This document shows, piece by piece, positions 52,556 to 60,530 of a stretch of DNA of 64,000 nt; positions within the stretch are counted from its first letter, which is position 1; each line of letters begins with the position of its first letter. This DNA is from an uncultured Bacilli bacterium. Lineage in GTDB: Bacteria > Bacillota_I > Bacilli_A > RF39 > UBA660. Both the position numbers and the translations under genes were made by a program. Below the pieces are notes generated by a model, which saw only the letters and a list, made by a program, of their open reading frames with translations, was not told the DNA's origin and made no database searches. Where the stretch lies: contig CAKOKN010000003.1 in the NCBI GenBank assembly GCA_934091055.1, positions 1-64,000 of the forward strand, in the 5' to 3' direction.

Positions 52556-53668
52556 ATGGAGAAAAAAGATTATTATGAGATACTAGGAGTGTCTAAAGAT
52601 GCTACTAGTGATGAGATTAAATCAGCATTTAGAAAGTTAGCTAAGAAGTATCATCCTGATGTTTCTAAGGAAGAAAATGCTGCGGAGAAGTTTAAAGAGT
52701 GTCAAGAAGCTTATGCAGTACTTTCTGATGAGAATAAAAGACGCCAATATGATCAATATGGACATAGTGCATTTACTAATGCCAGTGGTGGCTTTTCTGG
52801 ATTTGATGGCTTTGACTTTGGAGGAATGGAAGATATATTTGGTGATTTATTTAAGAACTTTGGATTTGGATCATCTACTGGTACAAGGGGTCGTACAAAG
52901 GGAAGAGAAGATGGTAGTGACTTATTGTATCGTATGAATATTTCTTTTGAAGAAGCTGTTAATGGTTCTAAGAGGGATATAAAGGTTGAATGTGAAGATG
53001 AGTGTACTTCTTGTAATGGTCAAGGTGGTTTTAATAGTCATACTTGTTCTGAGTGTAAGGGTTCTGGTACAGTAACTCGTCAGCAGAGTACTATATTTGG
53101 CTCTTTCTTAACTAAGACTACTTGTCCTCATTGTGGTGGAACTGGTACTTCTTTTGATAAGCTTTGTACTGAATGTCGTGGTAAGGGAAGAGTAGTGAAG
53201 AGTAAGACACTTACTGTTACTATACCTAAAGGTGTTGATACAGGAAATAGACTTAGAATAGCTGGTAAGGGAGAAGCTGGAGTTAATGGAGGAGACCCAG
53301 GAGATTTATATATAGAGTTTACTGTTAAGGAAGATGACTTTTATACTAGAGATGGTAATGATATATATATTAATGTTCCTCTTACTATTACTGAAGCAAT
53401 ACTTGGATGTAAGAAAGAAATTCCTACAGTATATGGTAATGCTGTTATTACTATTCCTGAGGGAACTAAGAATGGTAGTAAGTTAAGACTAAAAGGTAAG
53501 GGAATAGATAGTGAAGTTAATAAGAAAAAAGGGGATATGTATGTTATAGTTAATGTTATTATTCCAAGTAAGCTTACTAAAAAACAAAAAGATTTATTTA
53601 AAGAATTAGCTCTTACTGAATTAGATAATGATAGTGAATTTACTAAATTTAATAAAAAAATTAAATAA
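52556..53668 (+). CDS. dnaJ: Chaperone DnaJ (Hsp40)
   Basis: A 370-residue DnaK co-chaperone. J domain with HPD in KYHPDVSKEE, Gly/Phe-rich linker (GGFSGFDGFDFGG), four zinc motifs (CTSCNGQG, CSECKGSG, CPHCGGTG, CTECRGKG) and two C-terminal beta domains. Complete. TTGGAGG ribosome site; last gene of the operon with a strong terminator behind it. Confidence 0.97.
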   Translation: MEKKDYYEILGVSKDATSDEIKSAFRKLAKKYHPDVSKEENAAEKFKECQEAYAVLSDENKRRQYDQYGHSAFTNASGGFSGFDGFDFGGMEDIFGDLFKNFGFGSSTGTRGRTKGREDGSDLLYRMNISFEEAVNGSKRDIKVECEDECTSCNGQGGFNSHTCSECKGSGTVTRQQSTIFGSFLTKTTCPHCGGTGTSFDKLCTECRGKGRVVKSKTLTVTIPKGVDTGNRLRIAGKGEAGVNGGDPGDLYIEFTVKEDDFYTRDGNDIYINVPLTITEAILGCKKEIPTVYGNAVITIPEGTKNGSKLRLKGKGIDSEVNKKKGDMYVIVNVIIPSKLTKKQKDLFKELALTELDNDSEFTKFNKKIK

Positions 53669-53671
53669 TTA

Positions 53672-53719
53672 AAGATCTAATATTTAGAAATATATTTCTA
53701 GTATTAGATTTTTTCTTTT
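53672..53719 (+). terminator. Heat-shock operon terminator
   Basis: ATCTAATA (53675-53682) pairs with TATTAGAT (53702-53709), with inner pairing, followed by TTTTTCTTTTTT. Confidence 0.85.
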
Positions 53720-53727
53720 TTATTTAA

Positions 53728-53733
53728 TATAAT
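53728..53733 (+). promoter_or_regulatory. Promoter giving a leaderless mRNA
   Basis: -35 TTAGAT (53704-53709), 18-bp spacer, -10 TATAAT (53728-53733). Only five bases separate the -10 from ATG 53739, so transcription should begin at the start codon. Confidence 0.65.
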
Positions 53734-53738
53734 TTATT

Positions 53739-54116
53739 ATGGAAGATAAGTTTGATAGATTAAGAGATATTAAAATAGAGAATTATATTTGGATTATATA
53801 TATAGTAATTATTATACTTAGTTATTATAGTAATTATAAAGAAAAGATGTATATATTATACCAAGATAATAAAGATAAAGAAGAGTATAGAAGAATTCTT
53901 ATATTTATCTTTTCTATATTAGTTATAGTGTATTATTATTTTACTAAAGAGAGTTATAGTGATTATAAAGAAATGGAAAATAGTAGTGATGAGAGAAAGA
54001 AGATGCTTACATTTATCTCTTTTTTAGGATCATTGCTTGTACTTATTAGTGGTATTCTATTTTTAAGTATTGCTATTCTTGATGAGAATATAGATGTAGA
54101 GATTGCTTTTTCTTAA
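53739..54116 (+). CDS. Unknown membrane protein
   Basis: A 125-residue protein with three predicted membrane helices (IENYIWIIYIVIIILSYY, ~14-32; RRILIFIFSILVIVYYYF, ~51-68; KMLTFISFLGSLLVLISGILFLS, ~88-110) and charged linkers. No family recognised. No ribosome site precedes the ATG; see the promoter at 53728. Its 3' end carries the rsmE promoter. Confidence 0.6.
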   Translation: MEDKFDRLRDIKIENYIWIIYIVIIILSYYSNYKEKMYILYQDNKDKEEYRRILIFIFSILVIVYYYFTKESYSDYKEMENSSDERKKMLTFISFLGSLLVLISGILFLSIAILDENIDVEIAFS

Positions 54117-54131
54117 AAAAACTAATATAAT
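54103..54131 (+). promoter_or_regulatory. rsmE promoter
   Basis: -35 TTGCTT (54103-54108), 17-bp spacer, -10 TATAAT (54126-54131). Confidence 0.7.
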
Positions 54132-54156
54132 AATAGTTAGTAGTGGAGGAATTATT

Positions 54157-54870
54157 ATGCAGAGATATTTTGCTAAGGTAGTAGATAATAGAGTTATTTT
54201 GAGTGATAGTGATATACATCATATTAAGAATGTTATGAGAATGAATGTTGGTGATAAAATAGAGGTCGTTAATGATAATATACTATATATATGTAGTATT
54301 ATAGAACTGACTCCTGTTAGAGTTAATATAGAAGAAATAAGAAAAGAAGATAATAAAATTAATTTAGATGTTGTTATTGCTATAGGTCTTGTTAAGGAAC
54401 AGAAGATGGATTTGATTCTTCAGAAACTTACAGAACTTGGAGTACAAGAGATAATACCTGTTAATATGGAACGCAGTATAGTAAAATTAGATAGTAAAAG
54501 AGAAGAGAAAAAACTAATTAGATGGCAGAATATTTGCAAGGAGGCTAGTGAGCAATCAAAGAGAAGTAATGTACCAATAGTTAGAGAAGTTGTTAGTTTA
54601 AAAGAATTAGTAAAAATAGATGCTGATCTTAAATTAGTGGCCTCTACTAAAGAAAAAGATAAAATGTTTGATTACTATTTACAAAATATAAATAATTATG
54701 CTAAAATTATAATGGTTGTTGGTCCTGAGGGTGGGATCAGTGATAGAGAAGAAGAATTTTTGTGTAATAATAATTATAATAGAGTATCTTTTGGAGATTT
54801 AATATTTAGAGTAGAGACTGCGGCTATATATGCAGCTTCAATATTTAATTTTTATGGTAGTAAGAGGTGA
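54157..54870 (+). CDS. rsmE: 16S rRNA m3U1498 methyltransferase RsmE
   Basis: A 237-residue SPOUT methyltransferase. An N-terminal PUA-like domain (ILSDSDIHHIKNVMRMNVGDKIEVVN) precedes the knotted SAM domain with AIGLVKEQKMDLILQKLTELGV, RSIVKLD, WQNICKEASEQSKRS and VVGPEGGISDREEEF..LIFRVETAA. Start at ATG 54157 behind TGGAGG; the frame extends back to 54103 through the promoter. The next start lies 5 nt after its stop. Confidence 0.95.
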   Translation: MQRYFAKVVDNRVILSDSDIHHIKNVMRMNVGDKIEVVNDNILYICSIIELTPVRVNIEEIRKEDNKINLDVVIAIGLVKEQKMDLILQKLTELGVQEIIPVNMERSIVKLDSKREEKKLIRWQNICKEASEQSKRSNVPIVREVVSLKELVKIDADLKLVASTKEKDKMFDYYLQNINNYAKIIMVVGPEGGISDREEEFLCNNNYNRVSFGDLIFRVETAAIYAASIFNFYGSKR

Positions 54871-54874
54871 CGAG

Positions 54875-55633
54875 ATGATTAGTTCATTTAATAAGTTTTA
54901 TAATAATTTATCTTCTGATGGAATATTTTTCTTTTGGATAATAGTGTTTCTTTTTGTACTTTTACTTTTTTTAGCTATTATACTAATTATTAAGAATAAG
55001 AAGTTATCTAAGTTAGTTAGTGAGAGAGAAAGTAATGATATGGAAGATGATGCTATACTAAGAGATAATAGTGTTAGTATAGGCATAGATAATGCTATAG
55101 AAGAAGATAATATAATTACTAATACTAATGAAAATAAGAAAGAAATAGAAAAAGATATAGTTAGTAATAATTATAAAGAAGAAGATACTTCTATAGAGAG
55201 AGAGTATACTTCTTTAGATAAAGATAATAATTCTTTATATAAGAAGAATGTTTTAAGGGAAGTTAATCCTAGAATGCAGACTTCTCCAATTAATATAGAA
55301 AAAGAAGAAACAGAAGAGTATGAAGAAGTTACATTAGAGGATATACCAGAACTTAATTTAAAGGAAGACTTTATTTCACCACTTGAAGAGATGGAAGATA
55401 ATTATGAAATAAATGATAGTATGAAGTTTGCTAGTGATATAGTAAAACAAATGGAAGAGGAAGCAAAGCCTTCGAATATAGAGCTTACAGACTATGAAAA
55501 AAAACAAGAAGAAGAGGCAATTATTAGTTATGATGAATTACAGAAAGTAAAAGATAAAATATATAATATAACTGATGATGAAGAGACTGATGAATTTATA
55601 GATGAACTTAAGAACTTTAGACTTAATTTATAA
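54875..55633 (+). CDS. Acidic single-pass membrane protein
   Basis: A 252-residue protein of unknown family. One helix (IFFFWIIVFLFVLLLFLAIILII, ~17-39), a short basic stop-transfer segment, then ~210 strongly acidic, low-complexity residues with coiled-coil potential (MKFASDIVKQMEEEAKPSNI, YEKKQEEEAIISYDELQKVK). The conserved-looking end YEKKQEEEAIISYDEL suggests a protein-binding segment. GAGGTGACGAG ribosome site in the tail of rsmE; strong terminator behind. Confidence 0.6.
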   Translation: MISSFNKFYNNLSSDGIFFFWIIVFLFVLLLFLAIILIIKNKKLSKLVSERESNDMEDDAILRDNSVSIGIDNAIEEDNIITNTNENKKEIEKDIVSNNYKEEDTSIEREYTSLDKDNNSLYKKNVLREVNPRMQTSPINIEKEETEEYEEVTLEDIPELNLKEDFISPLEEMEDNYEINDSMKFASDIVKQMEEEAKPSNIELTDYEKKQEEEAIISYDELQKVKDKIYNITDDEETDEFIDELKNFRLNL

Positions 55634-55662
55634 TATAGAATTTATTTCTATATTTTTTTTTC
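55632..55662 (+). terminator. Terminator
   Basis: AATATAGAA (55632-55640), loop, TTCTATATT (55646-55654), then nine T. Confidence 0.85.
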
Positions 55663-55708
55663 GACATATATTTATAAATGATAGCTATATACTTATAGTG
55701 GTGAGAGT

Positions 55709-56716
55709 ATGATAAAGAAAATGAAACTTAAGAATACATCTAAGAGAAGGATAATAAAATCTATAATATATATAATTATTATTTATGGTGTTTTTTCTAT
55801 TACTTTATATTATTCTCTTAATAATAGTAGTAAGATAGATAATACTAAGTTTATTAATTTTTTGTTAGAGGGGGGTAATAGTAATATTATAGGGGATTAT
55901 AAGCTTGTTAATATGGTTAATGATACTACGAAGTTTTTGTTTAAGGTTGATATTACTAATCCTTCTTCGATATTAGAACAGGGTATTTTAAAAGAAGATA
56001 AGATAGTATTAGAGGAAGATGATAATTATAGTGATTTGGAGGAACTTAAGAAAGTTAGTTCTTATATGGAGGATCCTAATCCTACTTTTATAGATAATCC
56101 TGTTATTTATATCTATAATTCTCATCAATTAGAGAATTATGATAATAGTAATTTAGATATATATGGAATAACTCCTAATGTACTTATGGCTTCTTATTTA
56201 CTTAAAGAGAAACTTAATAGTAAGAAGATATCTACTGTGGTAGAGGATACTAATATGAGTGAATTTTTGAATATTAATGGATGGGGATCAGGGGATTCTT
56301 ATAAGGCTTCTAGGATACTTATATTGGATAAGAAGAATAAGTATAGTTCTCTTAAGTATTATATTGATATACATAGGGATTCTGTTAGTAAGAGTGCTAG
56401 TACTGTTAGTATTGATAATAAGAGTTATGCGAGAATTTTGTTTGTGCTTGGATTGGAACATAGTAATTATAATGCTAATTTGGAGGTTATGGAGGGTATT
56501 AATAATATTGCTAATAAGTATTATCCAGGGTTATCTAGGGGTATATATAAGAAGGAGGGGGTTAATGTTAATGGTATTTATAATCAGGATATATCTTCGA
56601 ATGTGATACTTATTGAGTTGGGTGGCGTTTATAATAATATAGATGAGGTGCTTAATACTACGGAAGCTCTTGCTAATATTCTTAGTTATTATATAAATGG
56701 TGATAGTAATGGCTAA
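55709..56716 (+). CDS. spoIIP: Stage II sporulation protein P (SpoIIP)
   Basis: A 335-residue engulfment peptidoglycan hydrolase (amidase and endopeptidase). One N-terminal membrane helix (16-37), then the extracellular SpoIIP domain: VIYIYNSHQLENY with H139, YKASRILILDKK, IDIHRDSV with H222, LFVLGLEHSNYNANLEV, YPGLSRGIYK and YNQDISSNVILIELGG with the conserved Glu. In spore formers it works with SpoIID and SpoIIM. The usual IYHTH core is IYNSHQ here. GTGGTGAGAG precedes ATG. Confidence 0.92.
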   Translation: MIKKMKLKNTSKRRIIKSIIYIIIIYGVFSITLYYSLNNSSKIDNTKFINFLLEGGNSNIIGDYKLVNMVNDTTKFLFKVDITNPSSILEQGILKEDKIVLEEDDNYSDLEELKKVSSYMEDPNPTFIDNPVIYIYNSHQLENYDNSNLDIYGITPNVLMASYLLKEKLNSKKISTVVEDTNMSEFLNINGWGSGDSYKASRILILDKKNKYSSLKYYIDIHRDSVSKSASTVSIDNKSYARILFVLGLEHSNYNANLEVMEGINNIANKYYPGLSRGIYKKEGVNVNGIYNQDISSNVILIELGGVYNNIDEVLNTTEALANILSYYINGDSNG

Positions 56717-57032
56717 GAAGAAGATATTTAGAGTGTTATTCTTTTTGTTGTTTTTGTTTTTTTTGATTGGTTATATTATTGAGAGAACGGGGTATTATGA
56801 GTATAAGCTTCAGAATAGGACTATTATGACTAATGAGGCTATTAATAGGTTTGAAGAGGATGTTAGAGAGGGAAAGAATGTTTCGATAGAGGATTATGTT
56901 GTTGATACGGAAAAGGATTATACTAGTACTTTGACTAGGAATACTAATAGGGTGTCTATGAAGGTTAATGTTGTACTTAAGAAGGGGATAGAGAGTGTTT
57001 TTAAGGTACTTAGTAGTTTTGTTGAGGATTAG
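56709..57032 (+). CDS. Small membrane protein coupled to spoIIP
   Basis: A 107-residue protein with one helix (VLFFLLFLFFLIGYIIERTG, ~8-27) and a ~75-residue exported domain (QNRTIMTNEAINRFEEDVREGKNVSIEDYVVDTEKDYTS...VVLKKGIESVFKVLSSFVED). I do not recognise the family. It overlaps spoIIP by 8 nt, with GGTGAT (56699-56704) as ribosome site, so it is a likely partner in the same process. Confidence 0.7.
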   Translation: MAKKKIFRVLFFLLFLFFLIGYIIERTGYYEYKLQNRTIMTNEAINRFEEDVREGKNVSIEDYVVDTEKDYTSTLTRNTNRVSMKVNVVLKKGIESVFKVLSSFVED

Positions 57033-57038
57033 TTTATA

Positions 57039-57101
57039 CCTATGAAGCCTAAGGTCTTCATAGGAATCATAGAGCCTAAGGTCTCTATGATTAATTTTTT
57101 T
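57039..57101 (+). terminator. Tandem hairpins with identical loops; second is a terminator
   Basis: Hairpin 1: CCTATGAAG (57039-57047) / CTTCATAGG (57056-57064). Hairpin 2: AATCATAGAG (57065-57074) / CTCTATGATT (57083-57092), then AATTTTTTT. Both enclose the same loop CCTAAGGT while their stems differ by compensating changes. Directly downstream of the spoIIP pair. Confidence 0.85.
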
Positions 57102-57114
57102 GGGGAAATAATAT

Positions 57115-57147
57115 AAAAGAAGTAAGATTTATTTTCTTACTTCTTTT
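57115..57147 (-). terminator. rnhC terminator
   Basis: AAAAGAAGTAAG (57115-57126) pairs with CTTACTTCTTTT (57136-57147). On minus it overlaps the last codons of rnhC and ends in a T-run. Confidence 0.8.
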
Positions 57148-58073
57148 AGTATTCTGTCAGTATTACTAAAATTTAGTTTAGCTATATTATATAAAACTTT
57201 TTCACCATATTTTTGTACTAATTTAATACCTACATCTTCGACATAGTAGTTAGCTCCTTTTGGAAGGAATATACCATATTTATCTCCTAGTTTATCCATT
57301 TCTTTAATGAAGATATATCTACTAATTAGAGAGGATACTGCGACTGATAAACATTTATCTTCAGCTTTGGTAATAAAAGTTATTCCTTTTAATGGAGATG
57401 TAATTTCTGATAAGTGATTGTAGTAGCTTTTTTCTGGTTCGAATTGATCTACTACTATATAGTCATAAGTATTATTTATTGTCATTTCTGTTAGTACTTT
57501 GTTATGAAGTACAGCTTTTATTTTATTCATATTCATATCTTTACCATAGTTATCATTATATTCTTTATTAGATAACATTATTGTTTTATATGGGATCTTT
57601 TTTATTATTTTGGGTACTATCTTTAATATCTGTTCGTCAGATAGTTTTTTTGAATCTTTAACTCCTAGTTCTTCTAGAAAGGGGATATTATCTTTATTTA
57701 CATAAGATGCTGTTACGACGATAGGTCCATAATAGTCTCCAGTTCCTACTTCATCAGATCCTACAGAGGATATATTAATGGGAATATTTATTTCTTCTTC
57801 CCTTTTTATTTCCTTTTTAGGAGTATCTATAAAGTAATCAATATCTGATTTATCTTTTTTAATACTTTCCCACATACTTGACTCTATATCAGCAGATACT
57901 CCTTGGAACATAGCTTTACCAGATTGGTATAGTGTTACAATAGTATCTCCTGTATCAGCTTGAAATATAGCATATGGAGGAGTTTTTTCTCTTTTCATAT
58001 CTTGATAAAAATTATTCATTAGTTTTTTTGTTTCATCATCTACTCTTATAACTTTAGTAATTGTTTTTTTCAT
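57129..58073 (-). CDS. rnhC: Ribonuclease HIII
   Basis: A 314-residue RNase HIII that removes RNA from RNA-DNA hybrids. An N-terminal TBP-like domain (to ~90; AIFQADTGDTIVTLYQSGKAMFQG) is followed by the RNase H core with SVGSDEVGTGDYYGPIV (metal Asp and the HIII-type Glu), VKDSKKLSD, VVDQFEP and KAEDKCLSVAVSSLISRYIF. GAGGTG ribosome site. Convergent to the spoIIP pair. Confidence 0.95.
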   Translation of the reverse strand: MKKTITKVIRVDDETKKLMNNFYQDMKREKTPPYAIFQADTGDTIVTLYQSGKAMFQGVSADIESSMWESIKKDKSDIDYFIDTPKKEIKREEEINIPINISSVGSDEVGTGDYYGPIVVTASYVNKDNIPFLEELGVKDSKKLSDEQILKIVPKIIKKIPYKTIMLSNKEYNDNYGKDMNMNKIKAVLHNKVLTEMTINNTYDYIVVDQFEPEKSYYNHLSEITSPLKGITFITKAEDKCLSVAVSSLISRYIFIKEMDKLGDKYGIFLPKGANYYVEDVGIKLVQKYGEKVLYNIAKLNFSNTDRILKEVRK

Positions 58074-58129
58074 ATTGCACCTCTTATTAATATTTTATCA
58101 TAAAGTTTAAAATAATACGATATGTTTTC

Positions 58130-58158
58130 TTGAATTTTAATCATATTTAATATATAAT
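58130..58158 (+). promoter_or_regulatory. ECF transporter operon promoter
   Basis: -35 TTGAAT (58130-58135), 17-bp spacer, -10 TATAAT (58153-58158). Confidence 0.85.
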
Positions 58159-58178
58159 ATATAGCGAGGGTGTGTTTT

Positions 58179-58988
58179 ATGGAGAAGTCTATTATTAAAG
58201 TAAAGAGTATGTCATTTAAATATCAAGATGAATATATATTTAAAGATTTTGATTTAGAAATAAAAGAAAATAGTTTTGTCTGTATAATAGGGAAGAATGC
58301 ATCCGGTAAAAGTACTTTAGCTAAAATACTTATAGGGTTATATAAAGCTTCAGGATATATTAATATAGATGGATATTTACTTAATGATTTTTATTTAAAG
58401 AAAATAAGAAGAATATTTTCTGTTTGTTTTGATAATGCTGATAATCATTTTATAGGAGAGACAGTAGCAGATGATCTTGCTTTTTCTTTGGAAAATTTAG
58501 AGTATTCGAAAGAAGATATTGATAATTCAATAGCTAGTTTTGCTAAGAAGTTTAAAATTCAAGATTTACTTGATAAGTCTCCTTTAGAACTACAGGATTC
58601 AGAGAAAGAGAAAGTAGCTATTTGTTCTTCACTTATTCATAATCCTAAGATATTATTATTAGATGAAGCTATTTATAAGCTTAATGCTATTGATAAGAAG
58701 TTAGTATTTAGAATATTAGAAGAGTATAGGAAGAAAGAGGGATTAACTGTTATATTAATTACACATAACTTAGAAGATACTTTATTTGCAGATCGAATTA
58801 TAGTTTTGGATAAGGGAAAGATTGTGATGGATGGTGATAAGAAGTTTGTGTATAAAGATAATAAGTTAGAACGTTTTGGTTTTACTCTTCCATTTATGGT
58901 ACAGTTATCACATAATTTAATGTTGTATGATTTATTAGATGAAGTTTATTTTGATGAGAAGAAAGCTTGTGATAAGTTATGGGAATAA
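58179..58988 (+). CDS. ecfA1: ECF transporter ATPase EcfA1, degenerate signature
   Basis: A 269-residue ABC ATPase of an energy-coupling-factor vitamin/metal importer. Walker A G38-KNASGKST, Walker B ILLLDE163 with catalytic Glu, and switch H196 are intact. The Q-loop Gln is replaced by D85 (VCFDNADNHF), and the ABC signature LSGGQ reads LQDSE (138-142). Start ATG 58179 behind GAGGG with 8-nt spacing. Overlaps ecfA2 by 10 nt. No S component is in the window, so the substrate is unknown. Confidence 0.9.
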   Translation: MEKSIIKVKSMSFKYQDEYIFKDFDLEIKENSFVCIIGKNASGKSTLAKILIGLYKASGYINIDGYLLNDFYLKKIRRIFSVCFDNADNHFIGETVADDLAFSLENLEYSKEDIDNSIASFAKKFKIQDLLDKSPLELQDSEKEKVAICSSLIHNPKILLLDEAIYKLNAIDKKLVFRILEEYRKKEGLTVILITHNLEDTLFADRIIVLDKGKIVMDGDKKFVYKDNKLERFGFTLPFMVQLSHNLMLYDLLDEVYFDEKKACDKLWE

Positions 58989-59761
58989 AGTTAGATAAGG
59001 TTTCTTACCAAGATAAATTTAAGAATTTTAGTTTTGAGTTTGAAGAGGATAAAATTACAGGAGTTTTAGCTTCTTCTTCCCAAGGAAAGACATTACTTAG
59101 TTATTTGATAGCTGGTATAGAAAAAGATTATACTGGTACTATTTTAAATAGTTTTAAAGGAAGAGAGTTAGGGTATATATTTAAATATCCTGAAGAGGCT
59201 TTTATATTTAATACAGTTAGAGAAGAGATATCTTTTGGACTTAGAAAATATAATTATAAAGTAGATGTATTAGAAAAAAGAATAGAGGAAGCTCTTTTAA
59301 TGGTTAAATTACCTATAACTTATTTAGATAAAAATCCTTTTGAATTATCTAGTGGAGAGAAGTTTTTACTTTCACTTGCTACAATACTTGCACTTAATCC
59401 TAAACTTATAATAATAGATGATCCTACTTTATACTTAGATAATAAAAAAGAAGAATATTTAATTAAATTATTAAAGAGATTAAAGAATAATTATCATAAA
59501 ACTATTATAGTATTATCTAGTGATGTAGAATTTATATTAAAAGTAGCAGATAATTATGCTATATTAAAAAAGTATAAAATAATTAGTAGTGGTAAGAAGA
59601 AAGAATTATTATTAAATACTGATAAAATAAAGACTTCTGGGTTGGAAGTACCTAAAATAATTACATTTATAAATACTGTGAAAAAAAGAAAGAATATAGA
59701 TTTAGAACCAACTTTTGATATTAAAGAATTAATGAAGGATATATATAGAAATGTTAGATAG
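58979..59761 (+). CDS. ecfA2: ECF transporter ATPase EcfA2, degenerate ATP site
   Basis: A 260-residue second ECF ATPase. The signature LSSGE (123-127) is near consensus, but Walker A is A31-SSSQGKT (two Gly lost), the catalytic Glu is D148 (LIIIDDP), the Q-loop Gln is K69 (YIFKYPEEAF), and the switch His is Ser (VLSSDVEF). It therefore complements EcfA1: one composite site should work and one should not. Overlaps both neighbours (10-11 nt). Confidence 0.9.
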   Translation: MGIKLDKVSYQDKFKNFSFEFEEDKITGVLASSSQGKTLLSYLIAGIEKDYTGTILNSFKGRELGYIFKYPEEAFIFNTVREEISFGLRKYNYKVDVLEKRIEEALLMVKLPITYLDKNPFELSSGEKFLLSLATILALNPKLIIIDDPTLYLDNKKEEYLIKLLKRLKNNYHKTIIVLSSDVEFILKVADNYAILKKYKIISSGKKKELLLNTDKIKTSGLEVPKIITFINTVKKRKNIDLEPTFDIKELMKDIYRNVR

Positions 59762-60491
59762 AATTACTTTTGGAAGATATTGTCTAAGAGATTCAGTGGT
59801 TCATAAATTAAGTCCAGTATTTAAAATTTTATCATTAATTATTATGATAGTGGGAGTATTCTTTATAGATAGTTATGTTGATATACTTATGCTTACTATG
59901 TATTTATTACTTACTATTGTTTATAGTGATATTAGTATTTTAGTTTATTTAAAAAATATATATAGTATTAAAATATTTTTATTATTTATTTTAATTATAG
60001 ATTTAATATTTTTTAGTGGTATTAATAAAATGGTATTTGATGTATATAGAGTTATATTTATTGTTATGTATTCTAGTGTTCTTACATATACTACTTCGAT
60101 GAGTGAAATTACTTATGGGAATAGATATTTATTAAAACCATTAGATAGAATTATTCCTACTAATGACATAGCTATGATTATTACTCTTACTTTAAGATAT
60201 ATTCCTACTTTACTTATGGAGGCTAATAGAATAATTAGAGCTCAAAAACTTAGAGGAATAGATTTTGATACTAAGAATATAAAAGAGAAGATAATTAGTA
60301 TAAGTGGAGTATTTATACCTATGTTTATTTTGTCACTTAGAAGGGCAGAAGAAACAGCAGATATTATGGATATTAGATTATATAACTATGGTAACTCTAG
60401 AACTAATTATAGAACTAATAATTGGAATAAGATAAATACATTGTTACTTATACTTAATGTAGTTATATTATGGATAGTAATAATATATTAG
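59751..60491 (+). CDS. ecfT: ECF transporter transmembrane protein EcfT
   Basis: A 246-residue membrane coupling subunit. Helices at about 25-45, 47-67, 70-95, 100-115 and 222-245. The two coupling motifs are visible in LLMEANRIIRAQKLRGIDF and LRRAEETADIMDIRLY, the Ala-Arg-Gly type sequences that press on the ATPases. It joins EcfA1/A2 to exchangeable S components. Overlaps ecfA2; truA follows 39 nt later, the classic order. Confidence 0.93.
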   Translation: MLDRITFGRYCLRDSVVHKLSPVFKILSLIIMIVGVFFIDSYVDILMLTMYLLLTIVYSDISILVYLKNIYSIKIFLLFILIIDLIFFSGINKMVFDVYRVIFIVMYSSVLTYTTSMSEITYGNRYLLKPLDRIIPTNDIAMIITLTLRYIPTLLMEANRIIRAQKLRGIDFDTKNIKEKIISISGVFIPMFILSLRRAEETADIMDIRLYNYGNSRTNYRTNNWNKINTLLLILNVVILWIVIIY

Positions 60492-60530
60492 AATAAATAA
60501 TAAAAATGTAAATGGAAAGAGGTAATTTAT

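Noticed and set aside
55670..55708. SigE-type promoter before spoIIP
   Set aside because: CATATATTTAT and CTATATACT are loosely similar to mother-cell promoter boxes, but the spacing is off and AT-rich matches are expected by chance.
57039..57092. CCTAAG loop as an 11-nt tetraloop receptor
   Set aside because: The receptor needs a matching TATGG strand in a set geometry across the helix. Here CCTAAGG closes on itself in the hairpin loop.
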